This document shows, one piece after another, positions 24,601-35,599 of a stretch of 64,000 bases of DNA (position 1 is the first letter of the stretch; each line of letters opens with the position of its first letter). Source of the stretch: Muscardinus avellanarius (lineage: Eukaryota; Chordata; Mammalia; Rodentia; Gliridae); assembly GCA_963383645.1 (NCBI GenBank), contig OY726560.1:155410488-155474487 (forward strand), given 5' to 3'. The notes under the pieces were generated by a model, which was not told the DNA's origin, ran no database searches, and saw only the letters and a program-made list of their open reading frames with translations. The position numbers and the translations under genes are program-made.

Positions 24601-25060
24601 AAAACACAGCAAATGTCACGCTTGCAACTCACTGGATGGAAGATCAGGGTAAAGTAAGCTAAAAAGAACCGGCAACAGTTAAAACTTAGGTCAATTTTCT
24701 GTTACCTTTTTGTTTGCAGTTAATAGTACCTATTGGTGTTACATGCCATAGAAAACACGGGCGTGCAAAGCAGACATTGAAAAATGTAAGCCTGGTAAAT
24801 CAAAAGGAGAAAAGTTAATAAAGGCTTTGTACTACTTACATGCAGGTACCAGCATAGGAAAACTTACCAAACCAATTTTACTCTTCTAATACTAACTCAG
24901 ATTCAGAAGCATAAGCCCTTATGGACTTTTGATCATCAGAACATTAGATTGTACTAGCAAAGTAGATTTAATATCACTATAATATGGCTAGTCAGCTACA
25001 ACCTAGCCTGCCTCAGTAACTTCATCAAAAAAATAGCTTTAAAATTTATATTATTTTCTA
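21650..25060. other. Repeat-poor block upstream of the 21-kb CpG island
   Basis: About 3.4 kb without a recognisable SINE, in a window averaging more than one per kilobase. Sequence is unique and AT-moderate; only short ORFs. Consistent with upstream regulatory DNA that tolerates few insertions, but no specific element is proven. Confidence 0.5.
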
Positions 25061-25391
25061 GCCAGGCGGTGGTGGCGCACGCTTGCAATCCCAGCATTTG
25101 GGAGGCTGAGACGGGAGGATCACAGTTCACAGACAGCCTCAGCTACTTAGTGAGGCCCTCTGCAACTCAGTGGGACCCTGTTTCAAATCAAAGAATAAAA
25201 AATAGGGCTGGAGATGTAGCTTGAAGGTAGAATCCCCTGGGTTCCATCCCCAGTACCTCAAAAAATATATATAATAATAATAATGATGATGATAAAATAA
25301 AAAAATAAAAAATAAAGAATAAAAATAGGGCTGGGGGTGTAACTCGGAGGTGGAATGCCCCTAGGTTCCATTCCCAGATCTACAAAAAAAT
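25061..25391 (+). mobile_element. Trimeric SINE (B1-dID-dID), form A
   Basis: B1-dID to about 25262, an AT-rich linker with ATAATAATAATGATGATGAT, then a second ID-like half (25327-25380). Approximate duplication ATATTATTTTCTA / ATACTATTTTCAT around the whole. Confidence 0.85.
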
Positions 25392-26059
25392 ACTATTTTC
25401 ATATTACTATATATATTTAATTTAATCGAGAAATATTTCAACTGTACACCCAAGCTACACATTTATGTTATCATATAATCTTTAACTTTTCTTCTTAATA
25501 CTCTTTAGAGGAATTCACATTTAATATTTGAGATATAAGCCCAAACTTTAAATTTTCTGTCAGCTACCTGCCATAAAAAAATCACGGCTTCCAGAAAGAT
25601 CTATTTTTAATTCAGCCTTAGTGATATGCTCAAAATGACTGCTAGCCTACCTATTCCCCTAAAAATGAAAATTTCACTTCCATTAGGAAGAAAAGAAGCT
25701 GTGAAAGTAGGTACAGCTCCTGATTTCACAGAGCTTAAATGCTCATACTAAAGAATGAATCCTTTGGATTTAAAACATCAGAGGAGAAAAACACGAGTCT
25801 CCGATTCCAATGGGTAGGACATCCTGGGAGCGAGATGTAAAGAACGTTTGCCCGACACAGTAGCACAAGAAGTTCCCACCTTCCCTCCGCAGCGCGTCGG
25901 GCTGTGACATTAACCAAGACAAAGACCTTGTGAGCTCCCGCCACCGCGAGAAGCTGGCCCTGCTTACTTTGGAGGTGCACATCCTGCAACTGTAGTGTAA
26001 CTATATGTCAAATATAAAAGAATTTATACGAGTGAGAAGTTATCTTGCTATTTAAAGTA

Positions 26060-26262
26060 CTGGGGCACGGTGACACGTGCTTAGAATCCCAATACTCAGG
26101 AGGCTGAGGCAGGAGGATCGCAGGTTCAAGGACAGCCTCAGTAAGTACTGAGACTCTCATCAACCTAGCGAGACGCTGTTTCAAAATAAAAATAATATAG
26201 GGCTGGGGTTATATCTTGAAGGTAGAATGCCCCTGGGTTTAATTCCCAGTACCATAAAAATG
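26060..26262 (+). mobile_element. MEN-like SINE, form O
   Basis: Plus copy with GAATCCCAATACTCAGGAGG and an ATAAA-rich tail. Confidence 0.87.
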
Positions 26263-26347
26263 TTTTAAATTAAATAAATAAATAAGAACCCCTAATATAA
26301 AGAAATAAAACTCTGATTATATATTCTCTTCTAAAGAGGTACATTAT

Positions 26348-26510
26348 CTTTTTTTGTGGTTCTGGGATTAAACCCAGGGTCATTCTACCTCCAAGCTATA
26401 CCTCCAATACTTTTTATTTAGAAACTAAATTGCTGAAGCCTCATTACACTGGTGAGGCTGGCCTCAACCAAGTACTAGGATTGCAGGCGTGCACCACCAC
26501 ACCCAGCTGA
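26348..26510 (-). mobile_element. MEN-like SINE, form O, internal deletion
   Basis: Minus copy, GATTAAACCCAGGGTCATTC to CACCACACCCAGCTG. Part of the B1-like half is missing. Confidence 0.8.
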
Positions 26511-26621
26511 GATACATACAATATCTTACTGACCTCATCTCTGTAGGACTTTCTTAAAATGATTCAAAGACAAAGGCTCTTTGGGATTACTAGAGAAAGC
26601 AACATTTCTCTGGCCAACATT

Positions 26622-26896
26622 TCTTTTTTGTGTGTATGGTAATGGGGACTGAACCCAAGGGCATTCTACCTCTAAGTTACATCCCAGTCCTATTCTATTT
26701 TCTATTTCAAAACAAGGTGTTGCAGGCTGGCCTTCCGCAATTCAGTGAGACCCTGTTTCAAAATAAAGAATAAAAAATAGGGCTGGGGGTGTAGCTCAGA
26801 GGTAGAGTGCCCCTGGGCTCCAAAAAAAAAAAAAAAAAAAAAGACTAAGAAGGGCTCGGGATGTAGGTGTAGAATGCCCCTCAGTACAATTCCCAG

Positions 26897-26942
<46 letters not shown>
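26622..26942. mobile_element. Fused opposite-strand SINE halves plus (CA)n
   Basis: A minus piece (26622-26727) runs at about GGCTGGCC into a plus right half (26731-26842), then another ID-like fragment (26851-26896) and a (CA)n run (26897-26942). The join reads as an inversion or foldback recombinant. Confidence 0.75.
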
Positions 26943-26945
<3 letters not shown>

Positions 26946-27192
26946 AAATGAAGTATTTAATGTCCCCAGGTATACTAGAGATTTATTTTATAGGCCATTC
27001 TCTAAACCTCAAATCAACTACAGGAATTATGGACCAAATGTTGGTTTACCCCCCAAATCTGTATGTTGAGCAATACATCCCAGGGTGACAATATTTGGAG
27101 GTGGAGCCTTTGCTAAGTAATTAGAATTAGATGAGGTCAGTAGAGAGAGGCCCTCAGAATACAGCTTAGTGCCCTTATATAAAAAGAGACAC

Positions 27193-27392
27193 CAGCCGGG
27201 CGTGGTGGGCACGCTTCTAATCCCCACACTTGGGAGGTGGAGACAGGAGGATCACGCAGGTTCGAAGCCAGCCTCGCTGGCTTAAGAGACCCTGTTTCCA
27301 AATAAAATATATATTTAAAAAAATAGGACTGGTAGTGTAGCCTGGAGGTAGAAGGGTTTCCAGGAAACCCAGTATCACCAAAAAAAAAAAAA

Positions 27393-27400
<8 letters not shown>
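27193..27400 (+). mobile_element. MEN SINE, form D
   Basis: Short middle, and a right half ending GAAGGGTTTCCAGGAAACCC. Inserted in the MaLR-type LTR directly after AAAGAGACACC. Confidence 0.9.

Positions 27401-27434
<34 letters not shown>
27400..27434 (+). repeat. (AG)n microsatellite
   Basis: A-run tail of the preceding SINE followed by about 17 AG units. Confidence 0.95.
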
Positions 27435-27437
<3 letters not shown>

Positions 27438-27626
27438 AAACCCCAGCACTCGGGAGGCTGAGACCAGAGGATCGCGGTTCACAGACGGCCTCAGCTACTT
27501 AGTGAGGCCCTCCACAACTTACTGAGACCCTGTTTCAAAATAAAGAATAAAAAGTAGGGCAGGGGGTGTAGCTTGGAAGTCAAATGCCCCTGGGTTTCAT
27601 CCCCAGACTCACCAAAAAAAAAAAAG
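27438..27626 (+). mobile_element. MEN SINE, form A, 5' truncated
   Basis: Begins at AACCCCAGCACTCGGGAGG without the GCCGGGC head and ends in an A run plus a short AG run. Confidence 0.85.
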
Positions 27627-27643
27627 AGAGAGAGAGAGAGAGA

Positions 27644-28072
27644 CACCAGCTGGGCATGGTGGGACGCCAGCTGGGCACGGTGGGACGCCAGCTGGGCACG
27701 GTGGCACATACCTGTGATCCCAGCACGTGGAAGGCTGAGACAGGACTGACTGCAGATTAGAAACCAGCCTCAGCAACTCAGTGAGGCACGATTTCAAAAT
27801 CAAAGAACAAACTGGGCATGGTGGCTGAGACGGGAGGCTCACAGGTTCAAAGCCAGTCCTGGCAATTTCACTAGGCTCTCAGCTATCTAGTGAAGACACT
27901 GTTTCCAAAAAAGAAATAAAAAACCAGGCTGGGCTGTAGGTTGGAAGTAGAATGCCTCTGGGTTCAATCCCCAATGTCAAAAAATGAATAAAAATAAAGG
28001 AACAAAATCGGACTGGAGGTGTAGCTGGAGGTAGGACGCCTCTGGGTTCCATCCCCAACGCCACAAGAAAAT
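27644..28072 (+). mobile_element. Composite SINEs with a triplicated head
   Basis: The 21-base head CGCCAGCTGGGCACGGTGGG+A occurs three times in tandem (27644-27706) before the body continues. A second truncated B1 half starts near 27812 and two ID-like halves follow (about 27930 and 28010). Confidence 0.82.
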
Positions 28073-28686
28073 CAATGAATGAATGAGTGAAACAAAAGGA
28101 ACCAGCAGAGCTTGGCGGGCCTGTGCACTCGCTTGTTCACTCATAGTCTCCCTCCCCCTCTCTCCTAGCACACGCAGAGAGGGCACATGAACACACGGGG
28201 AGATGGTGGACACCTGAACTCCACGGCGGAGGTTCAGAATGGGGCACACCTTGCCAGCACCTTGGCCTTGGAATTCCGGCCTCCAAAGGTGTGAGGAACG
28301 AGTCTCTGTTGTTTAGGGTCCCAGAGCTAGTGTATTATGACAACTTGAGTGGGGTAAAGAAGAACCTAAATATGACCAACTGAGGCCCTTGAATTACAGA
28401 AAGAAAAACTGAAGCTAGGAAAGGAAGAGATTTAATAGGGCCAAGCGCTTTCTCAAAAACAACCAAAAAAGCCACGTGTGTTTGTTTTGGGGAGAGTGAT
28501 GTTTTTGAGAGGAGGGCCTCTGGGCCTCCCGGCCTCCCTCTGTCGCCCACGCTGACCTCCTCCGACCTGAGCCTCCCCACTCCTAGGATTACAGGCACAG
28601 CAGCCCCAATCAGCTAGTATTCTTTAAGTCATAATTCTTTGATAATTATTATATTACTTAATATTACTTAATATATTTCAGTTATA

Positions 28687-28902
28687 AGCCGGGCGTGGTG
28701 GCACATGCTTATAATCCACGCGCTTGGGAGGCTGAGACAGGAGGATCGCACAGGTTCAAAGCCAGCCTCAGCTACTTAGTGAGGCTTTCAGCAACTTAGT
28801 GAGACCTTGTCTCCAAATTTTAAAAAATTAAAAAAAAAAAAAGGTCTGGTAGTATAGCCCAGAGGTAGAAAGCCTCTGGGTTCCACCCCCAGGACCACCA
28901 AA
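28687..28902 (+). mobile_element. MEN SINE, form B
   Basis: Complete plus copy. Duplication ATTTCAGTTATA / ATTTAGTTATA. Confidence 0.92.
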
Positions 28903-28929
28903 AGATTTAGTTATAAAATGGAGTCCGAT

Positions 28930-29104
28930 GAGCTGGGTGTGGTGGTGTGCGTTTGTAATCCCCGTGCTTGGGAGGCTGAGACAGGAGGATCACGCAGGTT
29001 CAAAGCCAGCCTCCACTGGCTTAAGAGACCCTGTTTCCAAATAAAAAATATAAAATAGGTCTGGGAGTGTGGCCTGGAGGTAGAAGGCCCCTGTGTTCCA
29101 TCCC
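28930..29104 (+). mobile_element. MEN SINE, form C
   Basis: Short middle (CCACTGGCTTAAGAGACC). Fused directly at its right end to the next copy. Confidence 0.88.
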
Positions 29105-29282
29105 AGGGGCACGCCTGTAAATCCCCGTACATGGAAGGCTAAAACAGAAGAATTGCAGGTTCGAGGCCAATCTCAGCAATTTAGTAAGACCATGTTTCAA
29201 AATGAAACATAAAAATAAAGTGCTGGCGCCGTAGCTCAGAGGTAGAATGCTCTTAGGTTCTATCCGTAGAACACTCTTAGGT
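29105..29282 (+). mobile_element. SINE, form O, head missing
   Basis: Begins GGGGCACGCCTGTAAATCCC; the ID-like half is GTGCTGGCGCCGTAGCTCAG. Confidence 0.8.
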
Positions 29283-29486
29283 AGCCGGGCGTGGCGGCAC
29301 ATGCCTGAAATCCCAGCATTCGGGAGGCTGAGACTGGAGGATCGTGGTTTGCAGACAGCCTCAGGTACTTAGTGAGACCCTGTTTCAAAATAAAGAATAA
29401 AAAATAGAACAGGGGGTATAGCTCAGAGGTCGAGTGTCCCTGGGTTCCATCTCAGACCCGCAAAAAAAAAAAAAAAAAAAAAAAAT
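29283..29486 (+). mobile_element. MEN SINE, form A
   Basis: Complete plus copy with a 25-A tail. Confidence 0.9.
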
Positions 29487-29671
29487 GCTCTTAAGTTCTA
29501 GCCACAGAATAACAACAATATCAATAAATATTACTTATTCAAAACAACAGTATAAAAGCAGTTTTGGTAAAAATACAAATGGATCTCCAAAATTCAATTT
29601 AGAAATGACACAACATGTAGTTTTTGCTCACAGTTTCAGGCCTTCCTTCCAGAGTGCACATCAGCCCAGTA

Positions 29672-29905
29672 CAGCCGGGCGTGGTGGCGCACGCTTGTCA
29701 TCCCAGCATTCGGGAGGCTGAGACCGGAGGATGGCGGTTCGCAGACAGCCTCAGCTACTTAGTGAGGCCCTCTGCAACTCAGTGAGACCCTGTTTCAAAA
29801 TAAAGAATAAAAAATAGGGCAGGAGGTGTAGCTCGGAGGTCGAATGCCCCTGGGTTCCATCCCCACACCCGCAAAAATAAAAAATAATAAAAAGTAAAAA
29901 ATAAT
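29672..29905 (+). mobile_element. MEN SINE, form A
   Basis: Complete plus copy. Duplication TCAGCCCAGT on both sides. Confidence 0.93.
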
Positions 29906-31035
29906 TCAGCCCAGTTTTATTAAATATGATTTTCCCTTTTCAGAATCCCACTCGGCTTCTTACTGAAGACATGGAACCTAATTATCACTGCTTCAGTGCA
30001 TCTAAATTTATTTCATTACCCAAATCAACAGAGTAGGAGCTAGCAGACGCTGTCAGGAAGGGCCTGGCGTGGAGTGCAGGCTGCTCTTTCCCCATTCTTC
30101 TCCTCTCCACGTCCCGCCCCGCAAACTTCCACGGCTGGAAATCATCCTAACATTCTTTTAGCCAGGATGTACTAAAATTAGATGGGAACAAAGGCCTGAC
30201 ATTTTCATATTAGCAGCGGCGTTACGAGGCAAATGTGATCTGGCAGCGCCGCCCCGTCTGGGGTGCGCCTGCCCGGCCAGTTGCTCTGAGCAGGAAGGCA
30301 GGCGGGCGGGAGACCAGCACCCGGCCTCGGCTCCTCGTGCTTTCCATCTCACGCCTGACAATGAACTGCCCTAGCCCTACGAATGGAAACAGCGACACAG
30401 TTCACAGGCCTTAGTCAACCAGAGTATTTTCATATTTCTTTTTAAGCTACTCTGATATTATCCAAGATATGCTGATTGCTGGATCCTGTGTAATCGTTTA
30501 TATGTATTTGAGAAAACAGACGGATTAGACTCTCTTAAGCTGCTGGATAGCAAGCCCAGTAAGGATCACTCCAAAAAAGACTTAGCATTTGCTGACGCAG
30601 TAACAACACGTATGAGAAACGGAAGGGGCGAGAACTGTCATTTCTTCCAAAAAAGAAAATCATTTTTTCTGAAAAGTAAAAAATATAGACTTGGAGGTTT
30701 TATACGTTCTCTTAATAAGCTGGGCAAGTGATCTGCAAATACCTTAAGGCACAATGATTGCTTGGTTGTGAGTCTTCTTACAATAGTCTCAGCATGACAA
30801 AAGCACATTCTGCCAGCCTATGCAGCCCAGGTTTTGAAGGTCCGCTTCATAAAGACAGGATACTGATACACGCATGTCTTGGGAATTACTCCTCTTTATT
30901 TGGGTTTCCCTGGGCCTAAACTTTGGGTCCACACAGTGACAGCCCAAAATTCAGCTAAAGAAACCTTTTTAATGATTAATCTAATGCACCGTGTTATAAA
31001 GGTTTTCAAAACTCAGTAAGCATTGATTCAAGCGC

Positions 31036-31084
31036 TCTCTCTTTTTTTCTTTTTTTCTCTTTTTCTCTTTTTTTTTTTTTTTCC
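31036..31084 (+). repeat. Polypyrimidine tract
   Basis: About 48 bases of only C and T with mirror-like CTTTTTTTC blocks, in otherwise repeat-poor sequence. Confidence 0.9.
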
Positions 31085-31833
31085 TGGTTACTGGAGCCAT
31101 CTTGACATCTAAGCTGGAAATGAATGATCTTTCAACAACACTCCAGGGATTTTGCTAAGGTCATATTCAATCATTCATTAGGCTTCTTACCCGCCGCTTT
31201 TCAGAGTTCCATTGTAGAGCTGGTTTTATTCAGCATTTATGTAGCCTGTGGGCCTGGGTATTTGTCTGCTTAATGTTGAGTTTCATTTCTATGCCCCTAA
31301 CATAGGAATCCATCAATTGACCAAAGAATCTCAAACTATTCTTTCACTTTTCTAACAAATTGCATGGTGTGTATGAAGAATAAATTAGCATTAATTTTCT
31401 TCCATTAACTGTTAATAAAACATGCTTATGTGGTCCGCCTTCTTCTAAGGACACCTCTGTTTCCTGCCTACCTAAAAGAAATGATAATGATTTCCTAATT
31501 TTTTCCCACTATGCTATTGTCTTTTAACCTAATAATGGTCCTCGCCTCCCACAATCAAGCGCTAGATCGTGGCAGCCTTTTTCCAGTAAAATATACGGGA
31601 CAAGACTCCTTTCAGAGCCCCCACCCCCACAATTAGCTGAAGAGGTCACCACTGCGGAACACCAGACACTCGGTCTGCAGCTCTCAGAGCAGAAGGCTGT
31701 CTCTGGCACACCCAGCCTCTAATAGCTCACAGAGCCAAAAACACGAAATCAAGACCCAGGTTCCTCCCCTGAAGACGAAATGATTGTTCACATTTGTACA
31801 TATTTTCATTGTAGGCTGCCAGACAGAGAAAAA

Positions 31834-31834
<1 letters not shown>

Positions 31835-31877
<43 letters not shown>
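31835..31877 (+). repeat. (CA)n microsatellite
   Basis: About 21 CA units in unique sequence, not attached to a SINE tail. Confidence 0.97.
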
Positions 31878-31879
<2 letters not shown>

Positions 31880-32006
31880 TATAAACACAAGTCTAAAAAA
31901 TAAAATTATTTAAGAAAGCATAAATTAAAGTCTGTTAACATAGCCAGGGGTACTCTTATTTCTCTGCATACCAATTTAAGAAAAATTACTTCAAAGCTAT
32001 ACAGAT

Positions 32007-32222
32007 GAGCTGGGTGTGGTGGCATATTCCTGTAATCCCAGTACTTGGGAGGCTGAGACAGGAGGATCAAAGGTTCAAAACTTGTCTCAGCAACTTAGAA
32101 AGTCTCTCAGCAATTTGGAGAGATCCTATTTCCAAATAAAAAAAGAAATACAGGGTGTAGCTCAGAGGCAGAATGCTCCTGGGTTCATCCCCAGCACCAC
32201 CACCCCCCACACATACACACAG
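32007..32222 (+). mobile_element. MEN-like SINE, form O
   Basis: Starts GAGCTGGGTGTGGTGGCATA and ends in a CA-rich tail. Confidence 0.88.
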
Positions 32223-32273
32223 AGTTACACAGAACATAATAACTAATTTAGGTTCCTTAAAATTTAAAGTTTC

Positions 32274-32478
32274 TAGCAGGACTTGGTAGCACATGCCAAT
32301 AATACTAGCAACTTGGGAAGCTGGGCAAGAAGATCACAAGTTCAAGGCCTGCCTGTTAATTTAGCAAGACCCTGCCTAAAATTAAATTAAAATAAAGGGC
32401 TATGATGTAGCTTGTGGTAAAGTGCTTGCCTAGCATGCATGAGACCCTGGGTTCCAATACTCGGTACTAAAAAATATA
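32274..32478 (+). mobile_element. B1-ID SINE with intact ID middle
   Basis: The right half keeps AGTGCTTGCCTAGCATGCAT then GAGACCCTGGGTTCC, the ID segment deleted from the other dimers here. It looks like the ancestral arrangement. Confidence 0.85.
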
Positions 32479-32709
32479 ACAGTAATAAAGTTTTTATTAT
32501 ATCCGGGATGGCTATGAATTGAAGCCAACATGCAGAACTGCATAATAGTATTACAGAAATTCAAAAATAAATAATAACTGGAGCACATTATTCATAAAAA
32601 GACAAAAAGCCTTTTGTATATGCTTAGCTCCTTTCTTTCCTAAAAATAAACAGAAGATTTCACGCATATCACAGAGGAAGAAGAAAGACAAGCTCGCTGC
32701 TCCTACCAC

Positions 32710-32732
32710 GGGGAGGGAGGGAGGGAGGGAGA
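32710..32732 (+). repeat. (GGGA)n repeat
   Basis: Five GGGA units in unique sequence. Confidence 0.85.
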
Positions 32733-33572
32733 TCAGGACAGGTTGCACTTAGAAAATGGCGTTAGTCACACTGCCAAGAACAGTGTCAGGTTGATTCTCA
32801 CATACATAAATGTCCATCCCAAAAAGCACTCCAATTTGTGCACCTGGCTTACAACAACACATTCTGAAGGCTTTCTTGGCTAATTGGTAGCGCAGCCCTT
32901 TCGGGCCTCCAGGAGCCCTTTGGACTTGCACACCCACTTCCTCCACAGAGAGGCCTGCCCTGCCGCACCAACCTCCCCATGAAAAGCAACAGCTCCGTGC
33001 AGGCTCCACAGAGAAAGCTCGTTTGCATTTCAAACAGGTTTCCTCAAAATAAGTGTCTTTGATGAAGTACAATCCAATTCCAACTTCTTAGCCACTGCAA
33101 ACAGCATTCAGTAATAGAACTTACAGTTCCTTTCTGTGACTGAGTCATTTCACTCAGCTACCGTACAGTCATAAGATTTAACAATATTGTTTACTAGTAA
33201 TGTGTATATATTGGATATATTCACTGGCCTGATTTTTAACAGCTTGGTAGCATTTGAAAATATTAATTTCTTGTTGGCACTTCTGCACCCTCCATTTGTT
33301 CTGATTTCAATCCTTAAGAGGGCGCATACTAGCAGGAATTAAAGTGATAAGCAATTACTTTAAAGTGAATAGCAACTACTTTTTCCTAAGCTTATCAACT
33401 GCTCCTTGATTCAAGGGAAAAACCACAACTCTCACCTTCACCTTCACAAATGGAAGAACCACCCCCCATAGCACTGAGGGGCTTCTGAAACAAAGACACA
33501 TCCCAGCTTTCTGTGAGCCTACAGTCACAGAAAGCCCACGTGCTTGGATTGGTGCTGTAAAATAGCACATAT

Positions 33573-33979
33573 TTAGCCAGGCGTGGTGTGGCATGCTTGT
33601 AATCCCAGCATTTGGGCCGCTGAGACAGGAGGATCATGGTTCATGGACAGCCTCAGCTACTACTTAGACCATTTGCAACTCAGTTGAGACCCTGTTTAAA
33701 AATAAAGAATAAAAAATAGGGCGGGGGCCAGGTGGCACATGCTTGCAATCCCAGTACTTGAGAGGCTGAGAAAGGAGGATCCAGGTTCGCGTAGTGAGGC
33801 CTTTTGCAACTCAGTGAGACCCTGTTTCAAAATAAAGAATAAAAAATAGGGCTGGGAGTGTAGCTCAGAGGAAGAATGCTTCTGGGTTCCATACCCAGTA
33901 CCAAAAAAAAAAAAAAAAAAGGGCTGAGGTACACGTGTAGCTCAGAGGTAGAAGGTCCCTGAGTTCAATCCCCAGTATT
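33573..33979 (+). mobile_element. Composite SINE array, form A
   Basis: A B1 half with linker (33573-33722), a nearly complete B1-dID (33726-33917) and a further ID-like half (33921-33978). Approximate duplication AATAGCACATATT / AATAGCCCATACT encloses it. Confidence 0.82.
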
Positions 33980-34018
33980 ACATACATGCATACATACATA
34001 CATACATACATACATACA
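33980..34018 (+). repeat. (CATA)n microsatellite
   Basis: About nine CATA units at the tail of the composite SINE. Confidence 0.95.
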
Positions 34019-34030
34019 ATAGCCCATACT

Positions 34031-34250
34031 TGGCCAGGCATGGGGGTGGACACATATAATTGCAATGCTTAGAGGCTGAGACAGGAGTATCACAGGTTCG
34101 TGGCCAGAACCAACTATTTAACAGGGCCTTCACAATTTAGTGAGACCCTGTTTCAAAATAAAGAATAAAATTATAGCTGGGGATGTAGCCAGGGGTAAAA
34201 CTTCCCTGAGTTCAATCCCCAGTATTGTAATCAGTCAATCAATCAATAAC
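34031..34250 (+). mobile_element. MEN-like SINE, form O
   Basis: Starts TGGCCAGGCATGGGGGTGGA and ends with an (ATCA)n tail. Confidence 0.85.
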
Positions 34251-34299
34251 AAATAAATTAGTACATACTTAACCACTCAAAATTCTAAACTAAGTACTT

Positions 34300-34508
34300 T
34301 TTTTTTTTTTTTTGCAGGTTTGGGGATGGAACTCAGAAGCATATGATCTCCGAGCTACACCTCCTGCCCTATTTTTTATTCTTTATTTTGAAACCGGGTC
34401 TCAGTGAGTTGCAGAGAGCCTAAGTAGCTGAGGCTGTCCGGGAACCGCGATCCTCCGTCTCAGCCTCCCGAATGCTGGGATTACAAGCGTGTGCCACCAC
34501 ACCCGGCT
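34300..34508 (-). mobile_element. MEN SINE, form A
   Basis: Complete minus copy ending CACCACACCCGGCT. Confidence 0.9.
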
Positions 34509-34927
34509 CTTATTTATTATCATTATATTTTAAATTAGATTATTAGTGGGAAAAAGAATGGATCTCAATACATTGTAAAACTGTAAGTTTCTACAATTTA
34601 AGATCCCATACCTCATAAAACCAACACAATATAAAAAATTTTAAATGCATATACTGTGAGTTTTTTATTTTACATATTAGGTAAAAGCTTTTCAGAAACT
34701 TATTTTTGTTCAAAATCCATATAAATTATTTTAGCTATCTGTGCAAGGCAAGTACTAACCTTAATGTACTGATGGTCTAAATCAAAGACTCATCCAACTC
34801 CCGTCCCTCAGAAGAGAGACTGTTAGACTCACTCAATACTGAAGAACACTTATCAAATAAGCAAATATCCTGTTAGTTTTCTAACCCAATAGGCCTAAAA
34901 AGCTGAAAATGGTCAAAAAATATAACT

Positions 34928-35114
34928 TTTTTTTTTTTTTTTGGTGGTACTGGGGTTCCTGGACGCTCTTCTACCTCCGGGCTACACTCCCAGACCTATT
35001 TTATTTTTGGAAACAGGGTCTCTTAAGCCAGCACAGCTGGCTTCGAACCTGCGCGATCCTCCTGTCTCCGCCTCCCAAGCGCGGGAATTACAAGCTGAGC
35101 CACCGTGCCCGGCA
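34928..35114 (-). mobile_element. MEN SINE, form D
   Basis: Begins with a T run then GGTACTGGGGTTCCTGGACG. Duplication AATATAACTTTT / AGTTATAACTTTT. Confidence 0.92.
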
Positions 35115-35599
35115 CAAAAGTTATAACTTTTTAAAGGCTTGTATACACTAAGCAGTTATTAACTGATAACCACTGTTTCACAGAAGAATGACAAAACCCA
35201 GCTCTTGATAGAGGCAGGACATTCAAGACAAGCAGGGAAGGGGGAAGAGTAGGAAGGGCGATCGATGTAAGCCCTGGCCGGCCGGCCCCGCGGAGGCCAC
35301 AGTCGGCACCAGCAAGCTGTCTGTGATCAACACTGGCGGGGAGCTACCGAGCCCTGAAAAACAGCTACCCGACATCTCTACCCACATGTGGTAGGTAGCA
35401 ATTCCAGGCCGCACCGGCCTGGCCGTGCCACACAGGCAGAGCCTCGGTCGGCATCTCAGAGGCAGACTGTGCAGGGAGAGAAGGTTAGAGTCAGGCAGAC
35501 CAGGTGTGAGTCTGGCCTGGCTTCGCTCGGCGCTGTCTGACCTCGCAGAAGCGGCCCCGCTGCTCGCATCTTCAGTGGTCTCCTGCGTGGCTCAACAAG

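Larger units (their letters stand above)
27010..28345 (+). mobile_element. MaLR-type LTR (MST/MLT1-like) split by a SINE cluster
   Basis: The left part, 27010-27192, reads like a MaLR LTR: CCCAAATCTGTATGTTGAG, ATTTGGAGGTGGAGCCTTTG, TAGTGCCCTTATATAAA. The right part, about 28096-28345, contains ACCTTGGCCTTGG and GTCTCTGTTGTTTAGG, as in the LTR end. About 900 bases of SINE material separate them. Noncoding relic of an endogenous retroelement. Confidence 0.65.
29910..31995. other. Second repeat-poor intergenic block
   Basis: About 2 kb with only a polypyrimidine tract and a CA repeat. 30140-31500 is unique, AT-rich and SINE-free. No coding signal seen. Confidence 0.45.

Noticed and set aside
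28494..28608. Minus B1/7SL-like fragment
   Set aside because: GGGCCTCCCGGCCTCCCTCT and ATTACAGGCACAGC hint at a degraded 7SL-derived element, but the alignment is too poor to annotate.
32390..32460. tRNA gene-like A and B boxes in the many ID-like halves
   Set aside because: They are the Pol III promoter remnants of SINEs, without a foldable cloverleaf, and occur dozens of times.
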